NCBI RefSeq assembly: GCF_018446385.1
Contig: NC_055992.1
Span: forward strand, 102,566,947 to 102,630,946
From: Zingiber officinale
Lineage: Eukaryota; Streptophyta; Magnoliopsida; Zingiberales; Zingiberaceae
Direction: 5' to 3'
Length of the DNA stretch: 64,000 nucleotides
The notes below the pieces were generated by a model that had not been told where the DNA came from, did not search any database, and saw only the letters and a program-made list of their open reading frames with translations. Position numbers and translations under genes: made by a program. This document shows positions 34,937-46,501 of the stretch, in pieces; positions within the stretch are counted from its first letter, which is position 1, and each line of letters starts with the position of its first letter.

Positions 34937-35662
34937 CATGCCTCCCCTTCAAGTCTAATCGAAGGAGGCGCTAAATCCGACTGACTGGACCATGAGTTTG
35001 ATCGAATGACATCCACTCTGCGGCTCTTGAAAGTGTACCTCCGTTCAGCTCTTGGGAGGTTCATCCAGCCGAGCGGCGAGTTGATAGTTGTGCCTTGGTA
35101 GTTTTGATTTCTATTTGCCACTTGTTGCGCTACCACTCCAAAGGATGGGCGAAGTCGGTGGATCTCCTCGGAATTTGTGCCAATCCTCATTAAGCTGCCC
35201 ACGTGCGAGTAATGGCGCTCATTAAATGCCGACCAATCGCTGATCGTCACTTGGCAAATCCGTCGTCATCGTACGGCGAGGGCATCAGCTTCGATGGGAC
35301 AAACGTCGATTTAAATCTGATGATCCGATGCTAACGTTTGTTTCGATGACCTGGATCGGACGACTGTGGTGGACCGAGTCCGAGGTTTATGAAGCGCCGA
35401 CGCAGATTTCTCTTCCATCGTTCCTGTCTTCGTGCCTTTGGTGCTTTCTCTCGTGCCCAACTTCTCGACACTCACTTGTCTCGGTGCTCCGACGAACTTT
35501 CGACCTCCTCCTTCACGCTTCGTTCCCAGTAAGCCTTCTTTTATCACTGCTTTCTTTCGTTTTCTCCCTTCTGGTGGTCTTTGCATCCGTTCAATATAGT
35601 TTCGGTCTCCTCAGTCAACCCTTTCATTCTTCTTTCCTCGGTCCTTTAGTACTGTTCCGGCG
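34937..35662. other. Region between LTR and antisense gene, copy A
   Basis: 726 bases: the purine tract beside the LTR, then sequence that should hold the promoter and leader of the plus-strand antisense gene. Short open frames have no recognisable domain. Confidence 0.45.
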
Positions 35663-37764
35663 ATGGCTAGCACTTCGCAGCCTTCTGATATCTCTCCTGG
35701 CCTATGGTATATGACCATGGTAAGCCGGTTTGACGTGAGCGACGCGATCTGCGCTTCCCTCTACATCCCTTTATCCGTGAGGTTTGTAATTATTTCCACA
35801 TCTCGCTCGACTAACTTGTCCCCAACTCTTTTAGGTTGCTGTGCGGCGTAGTAATCCTTTTCAAGCTGCACGGCATTCCCATAGTCCCCAAAATTTTTCA
35901 TTACTTCTACTATCCCAAACAATCCGAGTCGGGTACTTTTCTCTTCCAATCGCGAATCGGTCTTGTCTTTTTCGACAAGATGCCGACCTCGAATAAGCAT
36001 TGGAAGGAAAATTATTTTTATCTTCGCTTTCCCGAACTGCCATCCTTTCGCACCCAATGGCAGACCACTGTGCCGAACCCGCCTGACCTCGGCAAATACA
36101 AGAGCCAGCCGTATTATCTTCACGCAGCCAATCTACTGGCCGGCCAGAGGTTCAGTATCAATAAGCTACTTCACGAGGGGGTGCTGTACATATTCAGATT
36201 GAGCCTGATCCGAACGAAGCTCCCGAGCAGCATGGGTAAGCGCCTTCTCTGTCCCCGCTTCTTTTGGTCTAACTGATTTATTCTTCTTTTATGCAGGTGA
36301 AATCATGTGGCGCGCCAAAGCCACCGAACGGATGAAATTGAAGGCAGCAGAAATAGAGGCTGCAGTGGCTAAGGAAATGGCCAATATGGGGATCGTGTCA
36401 GTCGGCTCGCGTGAGGGCGAGAGCGAAGAAACTCCGACAGAAGCCCGCGAGTCTACCGGTCGGATCCCTGCAACCGGAGCGATCGACGATGCTATATCAT
36501 CGGTTGGTCAGCCTACCTCCGAAGACGCGGGGCAGTCGGCCAGCAACACCCCCTTGATAACTCGCAAGCAACGCCGAACGGATCTCATAATTGTGGAACC
36601 AGTGACCGAGCCAGTTGACGCCCCTTTTGAAGCGGTCAACCCGGTTCCCGCTCCAACCGAGGTCATCTCTTCGGACCGCACTCCTTCCCAGCTCGACCAA
36701 CCAACGGCCTCCCTCGAAGCAAGACCCGTTAGCTCCCTGCCCCGGGTTCGCCTCCGACTTAGGCGCTCAGGAATAGCCTCTGCTCCGCTCGGCGAGTCAT
36801 CAGGTCGATCCACCTCTTCCCAATCCGATCCGAGCGGACGCCGGACGATCAAGGTCGTCCTCCATCTTCCCACTGAAGAGTTCCTTTTGGCCGCCGATCA
36901 ACCAACTGCTCCAGAACATCAAATCACCATCCGAGGATCGCTCACCAAAGTATGGGAAGATGCGAGGGCTCGCGTTGCCCTGATGACCCCTGGACAGCTC
37001 GGCGATAACCATATGCAGCAAGCAACCGGGGTTGCCCTTTAACTTACTTTATGTTTAACCTTGGTTTTTGACACTATTCCGTCCGGACAGTACTGGGTGG
37101 AAAATATTGCGGTCAGCAATTGCCTGGCCGCCCTGGAAGAAGAATTGAAAAAGATTCAAATTTCTGGAGGGGCGCCAGCTCAGGCCCATCATATGCGACA
37201 CTCCGAGCCGAGCTGAGTAAATCAGAGAAACTATTGCAGGCCGAACGACACAAGTCTTCTGGTTTGGAGACCAGGGTAGCTGGCCTTGAGGCCCAATTCA
37301 AGTCGCACGATCGGGAGATGAAGCTGGCTACTAATAGGAAGAATACAACCATCTCCGATTTAGAGTCCAAAAATCAGCAGGCCCAAGCACTGGAACAGCG
37401 CGTCTAGGAGTTAACCGACCTGCTTTCTGCTGAGCAAGAGGGCCGATCAGAGACTGAAGCTAAATTGCGAGGAGACATTAAAGATCTCCAAGATGCCTTA
37501 GCAGCCGCCCGAACCACTTTCAAAGAATATCAAGACGGCGAACCAGGGCGCTTTGCAGCGATGAGACACAACTACTTCCGATCGGAAGACTTTGGCAACA
37601 AGTTCAGCGATCGGCTGGTCCTCGCTTTTGAAGAAGCCATCAAAGCTACAACAACGTACTTGAAGGCCAAGGGCCAACTTCCGGAGACGACTTCTATCCC
37701 TCCCCCGGATCTGGCTGGGCTGCTGGAGCTTATTCCCGAGCCAATCTTTGACGTCTTTGAATGA
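35663..37764 (+). pseudogene. Antisense gene of Tat-type copy A
   Basis: It starts MASTSQPSDISPGLWY. A deletion at 35748/35749 removes about 45 codons relative to the gene at 18245 and shifts frame. The next block is well preserved (NSFRLLCGVVILFK, GTFLFQSRIGLVFFDKMPTS, YLHAANLLAGQRF) except for a TAA in place of Gln near 35815. Exons end at 36235, restart at 36297 and end near 37026; there the donor reads GTTGCC against GTATGC in copy B. The last exon, from about 37091, is coiled coil, with a stop at 37405, and ends PEPIFDVFE at 37764. Exon 2 is Ser/Thr/Pro-rich with a basic RLRRSG stretch. The protein block is transposase-28-like; its role is unknown. Confidence 0.75.
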
Positions 37765-38222
37765 AGTGTTTCTTGTAATTACTCCGACCGACTCTAATGA
37801 CCTTACCTGTAATGAAGACTTAATTTTTTCCATATTTCTCCTGGTCGACTTAAATGGCCTTGCTTCGATGAATGACATCCGTAACTTCGCTCTCTGTCGA
37901 CGATATTTTAAATGTAATTTTGGAATGCCCACTTTTGCTCTGTTATCCTTTTTATTTCGAGTGTTTCTTCCAACTGCGCCGACCGGTCGGTCGACCTTTT
38001 TTCCGCAGGGAATTTTTAAATTTCGTCGTTCGGTTAAACGAGCTTCCCCTCTGCCTGGGCTTTCTTTGAGGCGCTGATCGGTCAGATGACCTTCCACAAG
38101 GGATTTCTATGTTCTTTTCGCATAGCGTTGTCCTTTAATGCGCCGATCGGTCAAACGACTCTCCCTTTTTCTTTATGGATTCTCTGCTAAGGTCTCGCTG
38201 AAGTGCTTCAACGCGACGCTAC
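37765..38222. other. Spacer after the antisense gene, copy A
   Basis: 458 bases, pyrimidine-rich with several GCCGATCGGTC-like palindromes. Nearly the same sequence is at 61960-62407 in copy B. No gene. Confidence 0.5.
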
Positions 38223-39770
38223 TGTTGGTGCAATATCCCTTAGGTCAAGGTTGACTGAGTTGACCAAGCTTGAGTCTTGGTCATAGTTTCGATGTTTGAC
38301 AATACAGGTAGACACATGGACAATGCAGGTGCAGTTGGTCATGTGAGGAGATTCTGATCAGGGACTGATCAGTGTGAATGAAGAAGAGTCAAGTAGGTCA
38401 AGAGTGACCGGATACCTGACTGGGAAGTCCTAACTGGAAGGTTAGGCAGATGGGAAGTCCTGGTGAGTGAAGCCAGGTGAAAGTCCTGGTGAGTGAAGCC
38501 AGGTGAAAGTCCTAGTGAGTGAAGCTAGGCAGAAGGAAATCCTGGTGAGTGAAGCCAGGTGAAAGTCCTAGTGAGTGAAGCTAGGCAGATAGAAAACCCT
38601 AGTGAGTGAAGCTAGGTGAAAGTCCTAGTGAGTGAAGCTAGGCAGAAGGAAATCCTGGTGAGTGAAGCCAGGTGAAAGTCCTAGTGAGTGAAGCTAGGCA
38701 GATAGAAAACCCTAGTGAGTGAAGCTAGGTGAAAGTCCTGGTGAGTGAAGCCAGGCAAGGGAAAATCCAGATGGATCAAGGATGATCGGACATCTGGTGT
38801 TGGGAAGTCCAAGTAGGTCAAAGGATTGACTGGATACTTGGCACGAGGAAATCCAGATGGTTCAAGATTGACCAGACATCTGGTGGAAGTCCAAGTAGGT
38901 CAAGGGAGTGACCGGATACTTGGCACGAAGAGAAAAGTCCAAGTGGGTCAAAGGGATTGACCAGACACTTGGTGGGAAGACCTAACAGGTCAAAGGAGTG
39001 ACCAGATGCTAGGCATGATGTACCAACAGGTCAAGGTTGACCGGATGTTGGTTGGAGAGGCTTGGGACTTGGTTTTGGGCAAAAACCAGGAGCTGGATCG
39101 ATCAGTGGATCGATCCAGTCCTTTCCCAGCGAACAGAGAGCCTCTGGATCGATCCGTGGATCGATCCAGGTGTTTTCTCCAGAGCACAGAGGCGCTCTGG
39201 ATCGATCCGTGGATCGATCCAAAGCCTCCCCGATCGATTGGGAGTTTTCGAATCGATCGGGATCCGACCGTTGCGTCGTATTTGAGCTGCAGGCGTGCGA
39301 TGGCTGCGGCACTTCTTACCCGATTCATTTCAGATCTTCACCAGCTCCTCCACAGCTCTTCTCAAGCTCGAGATCGCCAGTTCTTGAAGGTTCTTGGAGG
39401 CTCTTCCAAGTCAAGAGGCAGATCAAAGCAAGAAGAAGAAAATAGGGTTAGGGTTTGTGCACTCATTGTAAGCTTGTAAGCTTGTATTTCTTTACTACCC
39501 TTTCTTCTTTTTGTATTGAGTCTTGTAGGGCTTCTCCGCCCTTGGTAGTTACCATAAAGGAGAGTTTCATTAGTGGAGGGTGTGTGTGTTGGTGTGGATC
39601 CTTGGACTAGTCACCTCTTGTGAGGTGGATACCAAGTAAACCAACCGTGTTAGCGTTGTGTGATATGTTTCTGTATTTTCCGCTGCACATCTTTGAAGAA
39701 ACAAGCAACGCCGAACAAAGGGCACGCGACGAGCTATTCACCCCCCCTCTAGCTACTTTTGGTCCTAACA
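38223..39770 (+). repeat. 5' LTR of the plus-strand gag-only element
   Basis: Modular: a 26-33 bp minisatellite of GTGAGTGAAGCCAGGT units (38454-38760), modules of GGTCAAGATTGACC-like sequence (38770-39050), then paired GGATCGATCC palindromes (39090-39260). The unique 3' end has CTATTCACCCCCCCTCTAGC and terminates CCTAACA. Short open frames over the palindromes are repeat artefacts. Confidence 0.93.
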
Positions 39771-39772
39771 AG

Positions 39773-39784
39773 TGGTATCAGAGC
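39773..39784 (+). other. Primer-binding site (initiator-Met tRNA)
   Basis: TGGTATCAGAGC, the standard plant Ty1/copia primer site. Confidence 0.93.
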
Positions 39785-39904
39785 GAGGCCGCTCTTCACC
39801 GGAATCATCGCCGGAAGGGTCAAGCATAACAAGAAGAGCTAGAGGGTGAAGAAGTTGAAGCAAAATTGTCAAAGTCAAAGAAATTCAAAAGCTCAACTTC
39901 TACA

Positions 39905-41695
39905 ATGGAATTCCGAGATGGGCTCGGATTCGACACAAGGGTGGCTCCACCATACACTTCCACGAGCTTCGATTCTTGGAAATCAAGAATCGAAAATTTT
40001 CTTATGATGGAGATAGAGCAATGGTTTGCTCTTATGGAAGGCTTCAAGACTCCAACAAACTCAAAGGGCAAAGTTCTCAAGAGGAGCAAGTGGAGCCAAG
40101 AGCAAGTCCAAAGGTGCGAGGCCAATGACAAAGTGACCAAGCTTTTGGTCAATTTATTGCCAAGCACCATCCTTTGTAAAATTGGAGAATTTGAAGATGC
40201 AAAGGAATTATGGAGTAAATTGGCCAAGCTTCATGAAGAGATCCCCTCCACTGCACAAGAGCAAGAAGAATCCAGAGAGGGTGACTCTTTGGAGCAAGAC
40301 CAAGAGGAGGACTCCGAGGTTGAGAGATGCTCAATCTCTGAAGAAGAAGTCCAAGAAGAAGTTTCATCCTCAAGGGAATGCATCGAAGGGAACAAGGAGG
40401 GAGCATACTCTTTGTTTCATATTCAAGATGATGAAGCCTCCACCTCTAGGATTGAGGGGGAGCAACTCTTGGTGACACCGGATCAAGAAGAAGGAGAATC
40501 CTCCACATCCGGGTCAAGAGAAGAAGAGGATGAAGAAGCTTCCACCTCCACAAGTCAAGATAAATCAATTGGAGGGAAATCGATTTCGGATCAAGAGGAA
40601 GCCTCTACATTCATATCAAATGGAGGAGCAAGTGCCACCCCTACACAAGAAGGTATAAATAGTTCAATTAATAATAAGAATCATATTATATGTTTTGAAT
40701 GTAGGGAACATGAGCACTACAAAAGCAAGTGCCCTAAATTGGCCAAGAAGAAGGGCCAAGTGGCACCTAAGGGCAAGGAGAAGCCAAAGGAGACCATCCC
40801 CGGAACAAAGAAGAGCAAGGAGCACATTGTGTGCTTCTCTTGCAATCAAAGAGGGCATTACCAATGCCCTAAGGGGAAGAAGATGGTCAAGGTTCAAGGA
40901 GGAAGCTCAAGTCAAGGGGGAGCCTCTAAGGTAAAAAGGAAGGTAACTTTTGTTGAGCCTACCCCTTTACATTATGGTAAAAAGCATGATAGTTCAAATT
41001 TTTATCATTTTAATGCAATTTACCATAAGAATAGAAAGCATGAGGGATTTAAGGAAAAGCATGTGGCTCTACATGCCAAAACTACCCAACCTAAGCTTAG
41101 GAAGGTAGATAGACACTTGGGCGGGAACACTAAGGATAATAGATACATGCCCAAGAACAAAAATGCTCATAAATTTAATGGAAAACCAAAAACTAAGGAT
41201 TTAGTGATAGAAAATCAAGTCTTGAGGTCAAGGCTTGACAAAATGGAAAAGACCCTAAAAAAGATGAAAAATATCCTAAAAGAGCAAAATGAGCATAGCC
41301 TAGGTCTAGGAGCACAAAGGTCATCTAATGACCATAGGGGTTTGGGATACAAACCAAAGGCTAAGAAGGATGTAATCTCTTACCATAGGGTTCCATATAG
41401 TTATGGAACCAACCCTAGGTCTAGTGGTCAAGCCAAAAATACAAGGGAAGTTATCCCTAAGAGTATTTTTACAACAAATGTGACTAAGACTTCTAAGAAG
41501 TCTAAGAAAGTCACAAAGAAGGTTACAAGGGAAGCAATCCCTAGAGTTGACCTAGAAAAAGTGACCAAGACTTCTAAGAAACCAAACAAGGTCACTAGGA
41601 AGGTATCTAGGGAAGTTATCCCTAGTGAATACCTAGAGCATCCAAGGAGCACCAATAGGTTTTGGGTTCCTAGGAGCATCTTCTCTACCCCATAG
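39905..41695 (+). CDS. Gag protein of the plus-strand gag-only element
   Basis: 596 residues from the first in-frame ATG (MEFRDGLGF). The open frame extends 13 codons upstream, but without an ATG. The N-terminal third is a copia-type Gag core (FDSWKSRIENFL, then AKELWSKLAKLHEE). A long Glu/Ser-rich acidic stretch follows, then two zinc knuckles. The first, CFECREHEHYKSKC at 40691-40732, is a full CX2CX4HX4C. The second, CFSCNQRGHYQC at 40832-40867, has only two residues between His and Cys. A basic region, a short coiled coil (around 41210-41300) and Lys-rich repeats come before the end, WVPRSIFSTP. There are no internal stops. It would package the element's RNA in a cytoplasmic particle. Confidence 0.85.
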   Translation: MEFRDGLGFDTRVAPPYTSTSFDSWKSRIENFLMMEIEQWFALMEGFKTPTNSKGKVLKRSKWSQEQVQRCEANDKVTKLLVNLLPSTILCKIGEFEDAKELWSKLAKLHEEIPSTAQEQEESREGDSLEQDQEEDSEVERCSISEEEVQEEVSSSRECIEGNKEGAYSLFHIQDDEASTSRIEGEQLLVTPDQEEGESSTSGSREEEDEEASTSTSQDKSIGGKSISDQEEASTFISNGGASATPTQEGINSSINNKNHIICFECREHEHYKSKCPKLAKKKGQVAPKGKEKPKETIPGTKKSKEHIVCFSCNQRGHYQCPKGKKMVKVQGGSSSQGGASKVKRKVTFVEPTPLHYGKKHDSSNFYHFNAIYHKNRKHEGFKEKHVALHAKTTQPKLRKVDRHLGGNTKDNRYMPKNKNAHKFNGKPKTKDLVIENQVLRSRLDKMEKTLKKMKNILKEQNEHSLGLGAQRSSNDHRGLGYKPKAKKDVISYHRVPYSYGTNPRSSGQAKNTREVIPKSIFTTNVTKTSKKSKKVTKKVTREAIPRVDLEKVTKTSKKPNKVTRKVSREVIPSEYLEHPRSTNRFWVPRSIFSTP

Positions 41696-44044
41696 ATGGG
41701 TTAGAGAGTGTCAACTCCGATTAGAAGGGTAGTTAACCCAACTTTGAGGAAATTGACACTCAAGGAGCATTTTCAAGGTTTTTGTTAACCTTTGAAAATG
41801 AAATGGAATTATTATTTACTCTTTGGAAGAGTAAAATGTGCCTAATGGTGGGAAAATTGATTTTATCTTAAAATGGCACAAATTGGGAAAACCTTGAGAA
41901 ATACCAAGTTGGGATTTTGGTATTCTCTTGGAAATTTAAGGCAATCCGGGCCTTGATTTGTGTAATCACTCTTGAGGAAAAATGGAATATGCCAACACTT
42001 GAGGACATGCTTAATTTTTAAGTGGCATAAACAAATCAAGAGAAATAGAAATGTCAATTTAGGTTTGGCATTTCTTTGAAGCAATTAGGGCAATCTAGGT
42101 TTAACAGTTCAAGTTAAAACTAGTGATATTTTGAGTTAGCTAAGTGGTTAAGGATACTTAGATAGATAATCTAGGTATATTTTATTTATGCTAAATCTTG
42201 CCATGATTGTTTGCCCATCATATGCCATGACATCATGTCTATTGTTGCATTCATGTTTTATTATGAAAAATTCAAAAATACCACGTCATGACATTCATAC
42301 ATCATGTAGTTATAGGATATTTTCTTTTGAAAATTATTTCATTTTGATGTATGCCATAACATAATCATGCCTTAAGTTTAATTCCTTGTAATTAAGGACA
42401 AATGGCATTTAACAACACTTATTAACAAGTGACATCCTAGGTGGATGTCTAATATCTCTAAAATGCCTAGATAGATATGCATGATCCCTAGAATATGGCA
42501 AAACCAAATCTCACATCTCACAAGGACGATAAGGTGACTTGTATGTGTTTTAGTGCACATTAAATACTAGTGAGATGTTAGGATGATGAACAAAACTCAA
42601 GATGTTGATTTAATGCATTCTTTTGAGTTTTAAATTCATCAAAACACATAGTTATGTGTTCTCCCATCATTGGGAAAGCTAATGTACAAGTTATGTGCAT
42701 TAAGCCCAAGGAATGTGATGAGATATTGGTTTTGAAAATTGTTTTAAATTGCATTTGGAAAACCTTGGTGAAGGCTATCTTTTGATAGTAATCACCATTG
42801 AATAGTTAGACACAAACTTGAAGAAAACACTAAAGTTTTAGCAAGTTTTCAAGTTTGTGTCAATCTTTGAAAATATAATGTATTTTCATAGAAAACTATT
42901 TTTCCTTGATAAAGTATGCCCTAAATAATGTCTACACGAAATTTCATGATTTTTGAATTTTTGTAGAATTTTCTAGGGGTTTCTGAAGTTGGCTGAATTT
43001 GAAATTCAGCAACTATCAGAGCTCCAATCGATCCATGGATCGATTGGAGTGCCTGAATCGATCCGTGGATCGATCCAGAAGGCAATTCTCGTGAGCAGAA
43101 GCTCACTGGATCGATCAGCCGATCGATCCACACATCCTGAATCGATCAGTGGATCGATTCAAATAGGTTGAATCGATTGGAACCCAACTCCAATCGATCC
43201 AGGACGCTGATTTTGGCTGGGAAGGTCTGATTTCAGCACTCTAAACCTATTTTAGTCAATGTAACCATTCCTAACCCCTCAAAATACATTTGTATACATA
43301 AAAAGGGTGTTTTCATGTTGAAAACAAGGATGGATTGGTTAACGAAGACTAAGTAGAAGTTTAGGTTGAGGTTGTTTCAAATATTGAACATTTAAACCTC
43401 AAAACTTCTAAAATTTGGGTTTCCTAAAAGTTTAGGGATTCCAAGTCATTGTGGGTGCAATGACAGAAGTTACCACCATGTCTTTAGGGGGAGGGACTCT
43501 TTAAAGGCATGAAAATTATTTTTCATGAACCTTGGAAGGTGGTTAACCTTCTGTTAAGAACATGCTCAAGGTTGAGCGTTTGAACTTTAATGGGGAGTGG
43601 ATATCCTCATTGTTCAAGTGGGTTCGAGTGGATAATGCTCAAGGATGGGCATTTACCTACATTGGGGGAGAATGTAAGGTTAAGGATAATGAAAGGTATG
43701 GGACCTTCATTATCGTGTTGACCACAACGAGTGAAGTTGTGAACAACGATGAGCAACTCTTCAGGGGGAGAGTTTTCAACAATGGGGCATTTGTTGAAGT
43801 GTGCCTAAAATTGAGGCTGGGTTGATGTGTACCCAACGATGGGTTGATGTGTGCCAATAGGGGGAGAATGGTTGGTTTAAGTTAGGCCTTCATTACCTAT
43901 GGGGGAAGTCATAAGGGGAAATGAAGGGAACCAACATTCATACTTTGGCATGAATGGAGTTAAGGCTATGGGATTAGCTTAACTCAGAATGGTCCAAAGT
44001 GGGCCAAACTTAAAGGTATTGTCAAACATCAAAAAGGGAGAGAT
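41696..44044 (+). other. Non-coding interior of the plus-strand gag-only element
   Basis: 2.3 kb where pol would lie in an autonomous element. It holds GATCGATC palindromes (43020-43200) and an 87-codon open frame (43562-43825) without a known domain. Between 43482 and 43910 there are five G-rich purine tracts (GGGGGAGAATG-like). The true polypurine tract AAAAAGGGAGAGA (44031-44043) abuts the 3' LTR. Repeated upstream purine tracts are described for Sireviruses. Confidence 0.7.
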
Positions 44045-45592
44045 TGTTGGTGCAATATCCCTTAGGTCAAGGTTGACTGAGTTGACCAAACTTGAGTCTT
44101 GGTCATAGTTTTGATGTTTGACAATACAGGTAGACACATGGACAATGCAGGTGCAGTTGGTCATGTGAGGAGATTCTGATCAGGGACTGATCAATGTGAA
44201 TGAAGAAGAGTCAAGTAGGTCAAGAGTGACCGGATACCTGACTGGGAAGTCCTAACTGGAAGGTTAGGCAGATGGGAAGTCCTGGTGAGTGAAGTCAGGT
44301 GAAAGTCCTGGTGAGTGAAGCCAGGTGAAAGTCCTAGTGAGTGAAGCTAGGCAGAAGGAAATCCTGGTGAGTGAAGCCAGGTGAAAGTCCTAGTGAGTGA
44401 AGCTAGGCAGATAGAAAACCCTAGTGAGTGAAGCTAGGTGAAAGTCCTAGTGAGTGAAGCTAGGCAGAAGGAAATCTTGGTGAGTGAAGCCAGGTGAAAG
44501 TCCTAGTGAGTGAAGCTAGGCAGATAGAAAACCCTAGTGAGTGAAGCTAGGTGAAAGTCCTGGTGAGTGAAGCCAGGCAAGGGAAAATCCAGATGGATCA
44601 AGGATGATCGGACATCTGGTGTTGGGAAGTCCAAGTAGGTCAAAGGATTGACTGGATACTTGGCACGAGGAAATCCAGATGGTTCAAGATTGACCAGACA
44701 TCTGGTGGAAGTCCAAGTAGGTCAAGGGAGTGACCGGATACTTGGCACGAAGAGAAAAGTCCAAGTGGGTCAAAGGGATTGACCAGACACTTGGTGGGAA
44801 GACCTAGCAGGTCAAAGAAGTGACCAGATGCTAGGCATGATGTACCAATAGGTCAAGGTTGACCGGATGTTGGTTGGAGAGGCTTGGGACTTGGTTTTGG
44901 GCAAAAACTAGGAGCTGGATCGATCAGTGGATCGATCCAGTCCTTTCCCAGCGAATAGAGAGCCTCTGGATCGATCCGTGGATCGATCCAGGTGTTTTCT
45001 CCAGAGCACAGAGGCGCTCTGGATCGATCCGTGGATCGATCCAAAGCCTCCCCGATCGATTGGGAGTTTTCGAATCGATCGGGATCCGACCGTTGCGTCG
45101 TATTTGAGCTGCAGGCGTGCGATGGCTGCGACACTTCTTACCCGATTCATTTCAAATCTTCACCAGCTCCTCCACAGCTCTTCTCAAGCTTGAGATCGCC
45201 AGTTCTTGAAGGTTCTTGGAGGCTCTTCCAAGTCAAGAGGCAGATCAAAGCAAGAAGAAGAAACTAGGGTTAGGGTTTGTGCACTCATTGTAAGCTTGTA
45301 AGCTCTTATTTCTTTACTACCCTTTCTTCTTTTTGTATTGAGTCTTGTAGGGCTTCTCCGCCCTTGGTAGTTACCATAAAGGAGAGTTTCATTAGTGGAG
45401 GGTGTGTGTGTTGGTGTGGATCCTTGGACTAGTCACCTCTTGTGAGGTGGATACCAAGTAAACCAACCGTGTTAACGTTGTGTGATATGTTTCTGTATTT
45501 TCCGCTGCACATCTTCGAAGAAACAAGCAACGCCGAACAAAGGGCACGCGACGAGCTATTCACCCCCCCTCTAGCTACTTTTGGTCCTAACA
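44045..45592 (+). repeat. 3' LTR of the plus-strand gag-only element
   Basis: 1548 bp. About 16-18 single-base differences from the 5' LTR by eye, mostly C-to-T or G-to-A. Module copy numbers are identical. Confidence 0.93.
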
Positions 45593-45597
45593 GTTAC

Positions 45598-46500
45598 CTC
45601 ATCTGGGGGGTTTATAGTCGCCAGTCTGACTCTAGAGTTTAACGTCGCCGCTCGACGGTCTTCAAGCTGGGAGGTTTATAGTCGCCGGTCCGACTCTAGA
45701 GTTTAACGTCGCCGCTCGACGGTCTTCAACCCGGGGTGTTTATAGTCACCGGTTCGACTCTAGAGTTTAACATCGCCACTCGACGGTCTTCAAGCCGGGG
45801 GGTTTATAGTCGCCGGTCCGACTCTAAGATTTAACGTCGCTGCTCGACGGTCTTCAGGCAGGGGGGTTTATAGTCGCCGGTCTGACTCTAAGATTTAACG
45901 TCGCTGCTCGACGGTCTTCAGGCCGGAGGGTTTATAGTCGCCGGTCCGACTCTAAGATTTAATGTCGCTGCTTGACGGTCTTCAAGCCGAGGGATTTATA
46001 GTTACCGGTCTGACTCTAAGATTTAACGTTGCTGCTCAACGGTCTTCAAGCCGGGGGGTTTATAGTCGCCGGTCCGACTCTAAGATTTAACGTCGCTGCT
46101 CGACGGTCTTCAGGCCGGGGGGTTTATAGTCGCCGGTCCGACTCTAAGATTTAACGTCACTGCTCGACGGTCTTCAAGCCGGGGGGTTTATAGTCGCCGG
46201 TCCGACTCTAAGATTTAACGTCGCTGCTCGACGGTCTTTAGGCCGGGGGGTTTATAGTCGCTTGTTCGACTCTAAGATTTAACGTCGCTGCTCGACGGTC
46301 TTCAAGCCGGAGGATTTATAGTCGTCGGTTTGACTCTAGAGTTTAACGTTGCCGCTCGACTGTCTTCAAGCTGGGAGGTTTATAGTCGCCGGTTCGACTC
46401 TAGGATTTAACGTCGCTGCTCTACGATCTTCAGGCCGGGGGGTTTATAGTCGTCGGTCTGACTCTAACATTTAACGTCGCTGCTCGACGGTCTTCAGGCC
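45598..46500. repeat. 64-bp tandem array of Tat-type copy A
   Basis: About 14 units of GGTTTATAGTCGCCGGTCCG, ACTCTAAGATTTAACGTCGC, TGCTCGACGGTCTTCAGGCC and GGGG. Each unit consists of two related halves beginning TTTATAGTCGC and TTTAACGTCGC. Contiguous, without spacers. Confidence 0.92.
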
Positions 46501-46501
46501 A

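Larger units (their letters stand above)
38223..45592 (+). mobile_element. Gag-only (TR-GAG type) LTR retrotransposon, young
   Basis: Two 1548-bp LTRs (38223-39770 and 44045-45592) with the same length and about 1 percent difference by eye. Flanks GCTAC (38218-38222) and GTTAC (45593-45597) are a 5-bp target duplication with one change. The uninterrupted site is visible in copy B near 62416 (GACGCTACCTCATCTGG). The primer site TGGTATCAGAGC, complementary to initiator-Met tRNA, is 2 bases inside the 5' LTR. The 4.3 kb interior has one gag gene and no protease, integrase or RT. It must depend on another element's enzymes. Confidence 0.93.
34080..46500 (-). mobile_element. Tat-type gypsy element, copy A: 3' portion only, interrupted
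   Basis: The parts are a 3' LTR (34080-34936), the antisense gene, a 64-bp tandem array (45598-46500) and, inserted at 38222, a complete gag-only LTR element. No gag, RT or integrase is found. After the array the sequence changes to viral DNA at 46501, so the 5' two-thirds of this element is missing. Confidence 0.8.

Noticed and set aside
34397..35250. Open frames on both strands inside and beside the copy A LTR
   Set aside because: They cross the LTR boundary, are Arg/Ser/Pro-rich and are not shared with the related LTRs at 15061 and 27041.
39445..39458. Telomere-like AGGGTTAGGGTTT (also about 45268)
   Set aside because: Only about two degenerate units, at matching positions in both LTRs, so it is part of the LTR and not telomeric DNA.
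39006..39479. Several overlapping open frames with Ser-Ile-Arg or Trp-Ile-Asp-Pro repeats (also 44853-45267 and 63535-63978)
   Set aside because: They are translations of the GATCGATC palindromes inside LTRs in all frames, with no domain and no consistent start.
43562..43825. 87-codon open frame in the plus gag-only element
   Set aside because: It is interrupted by purine-tract motifs and matches no domain I know; likely chance within non-coding interior.
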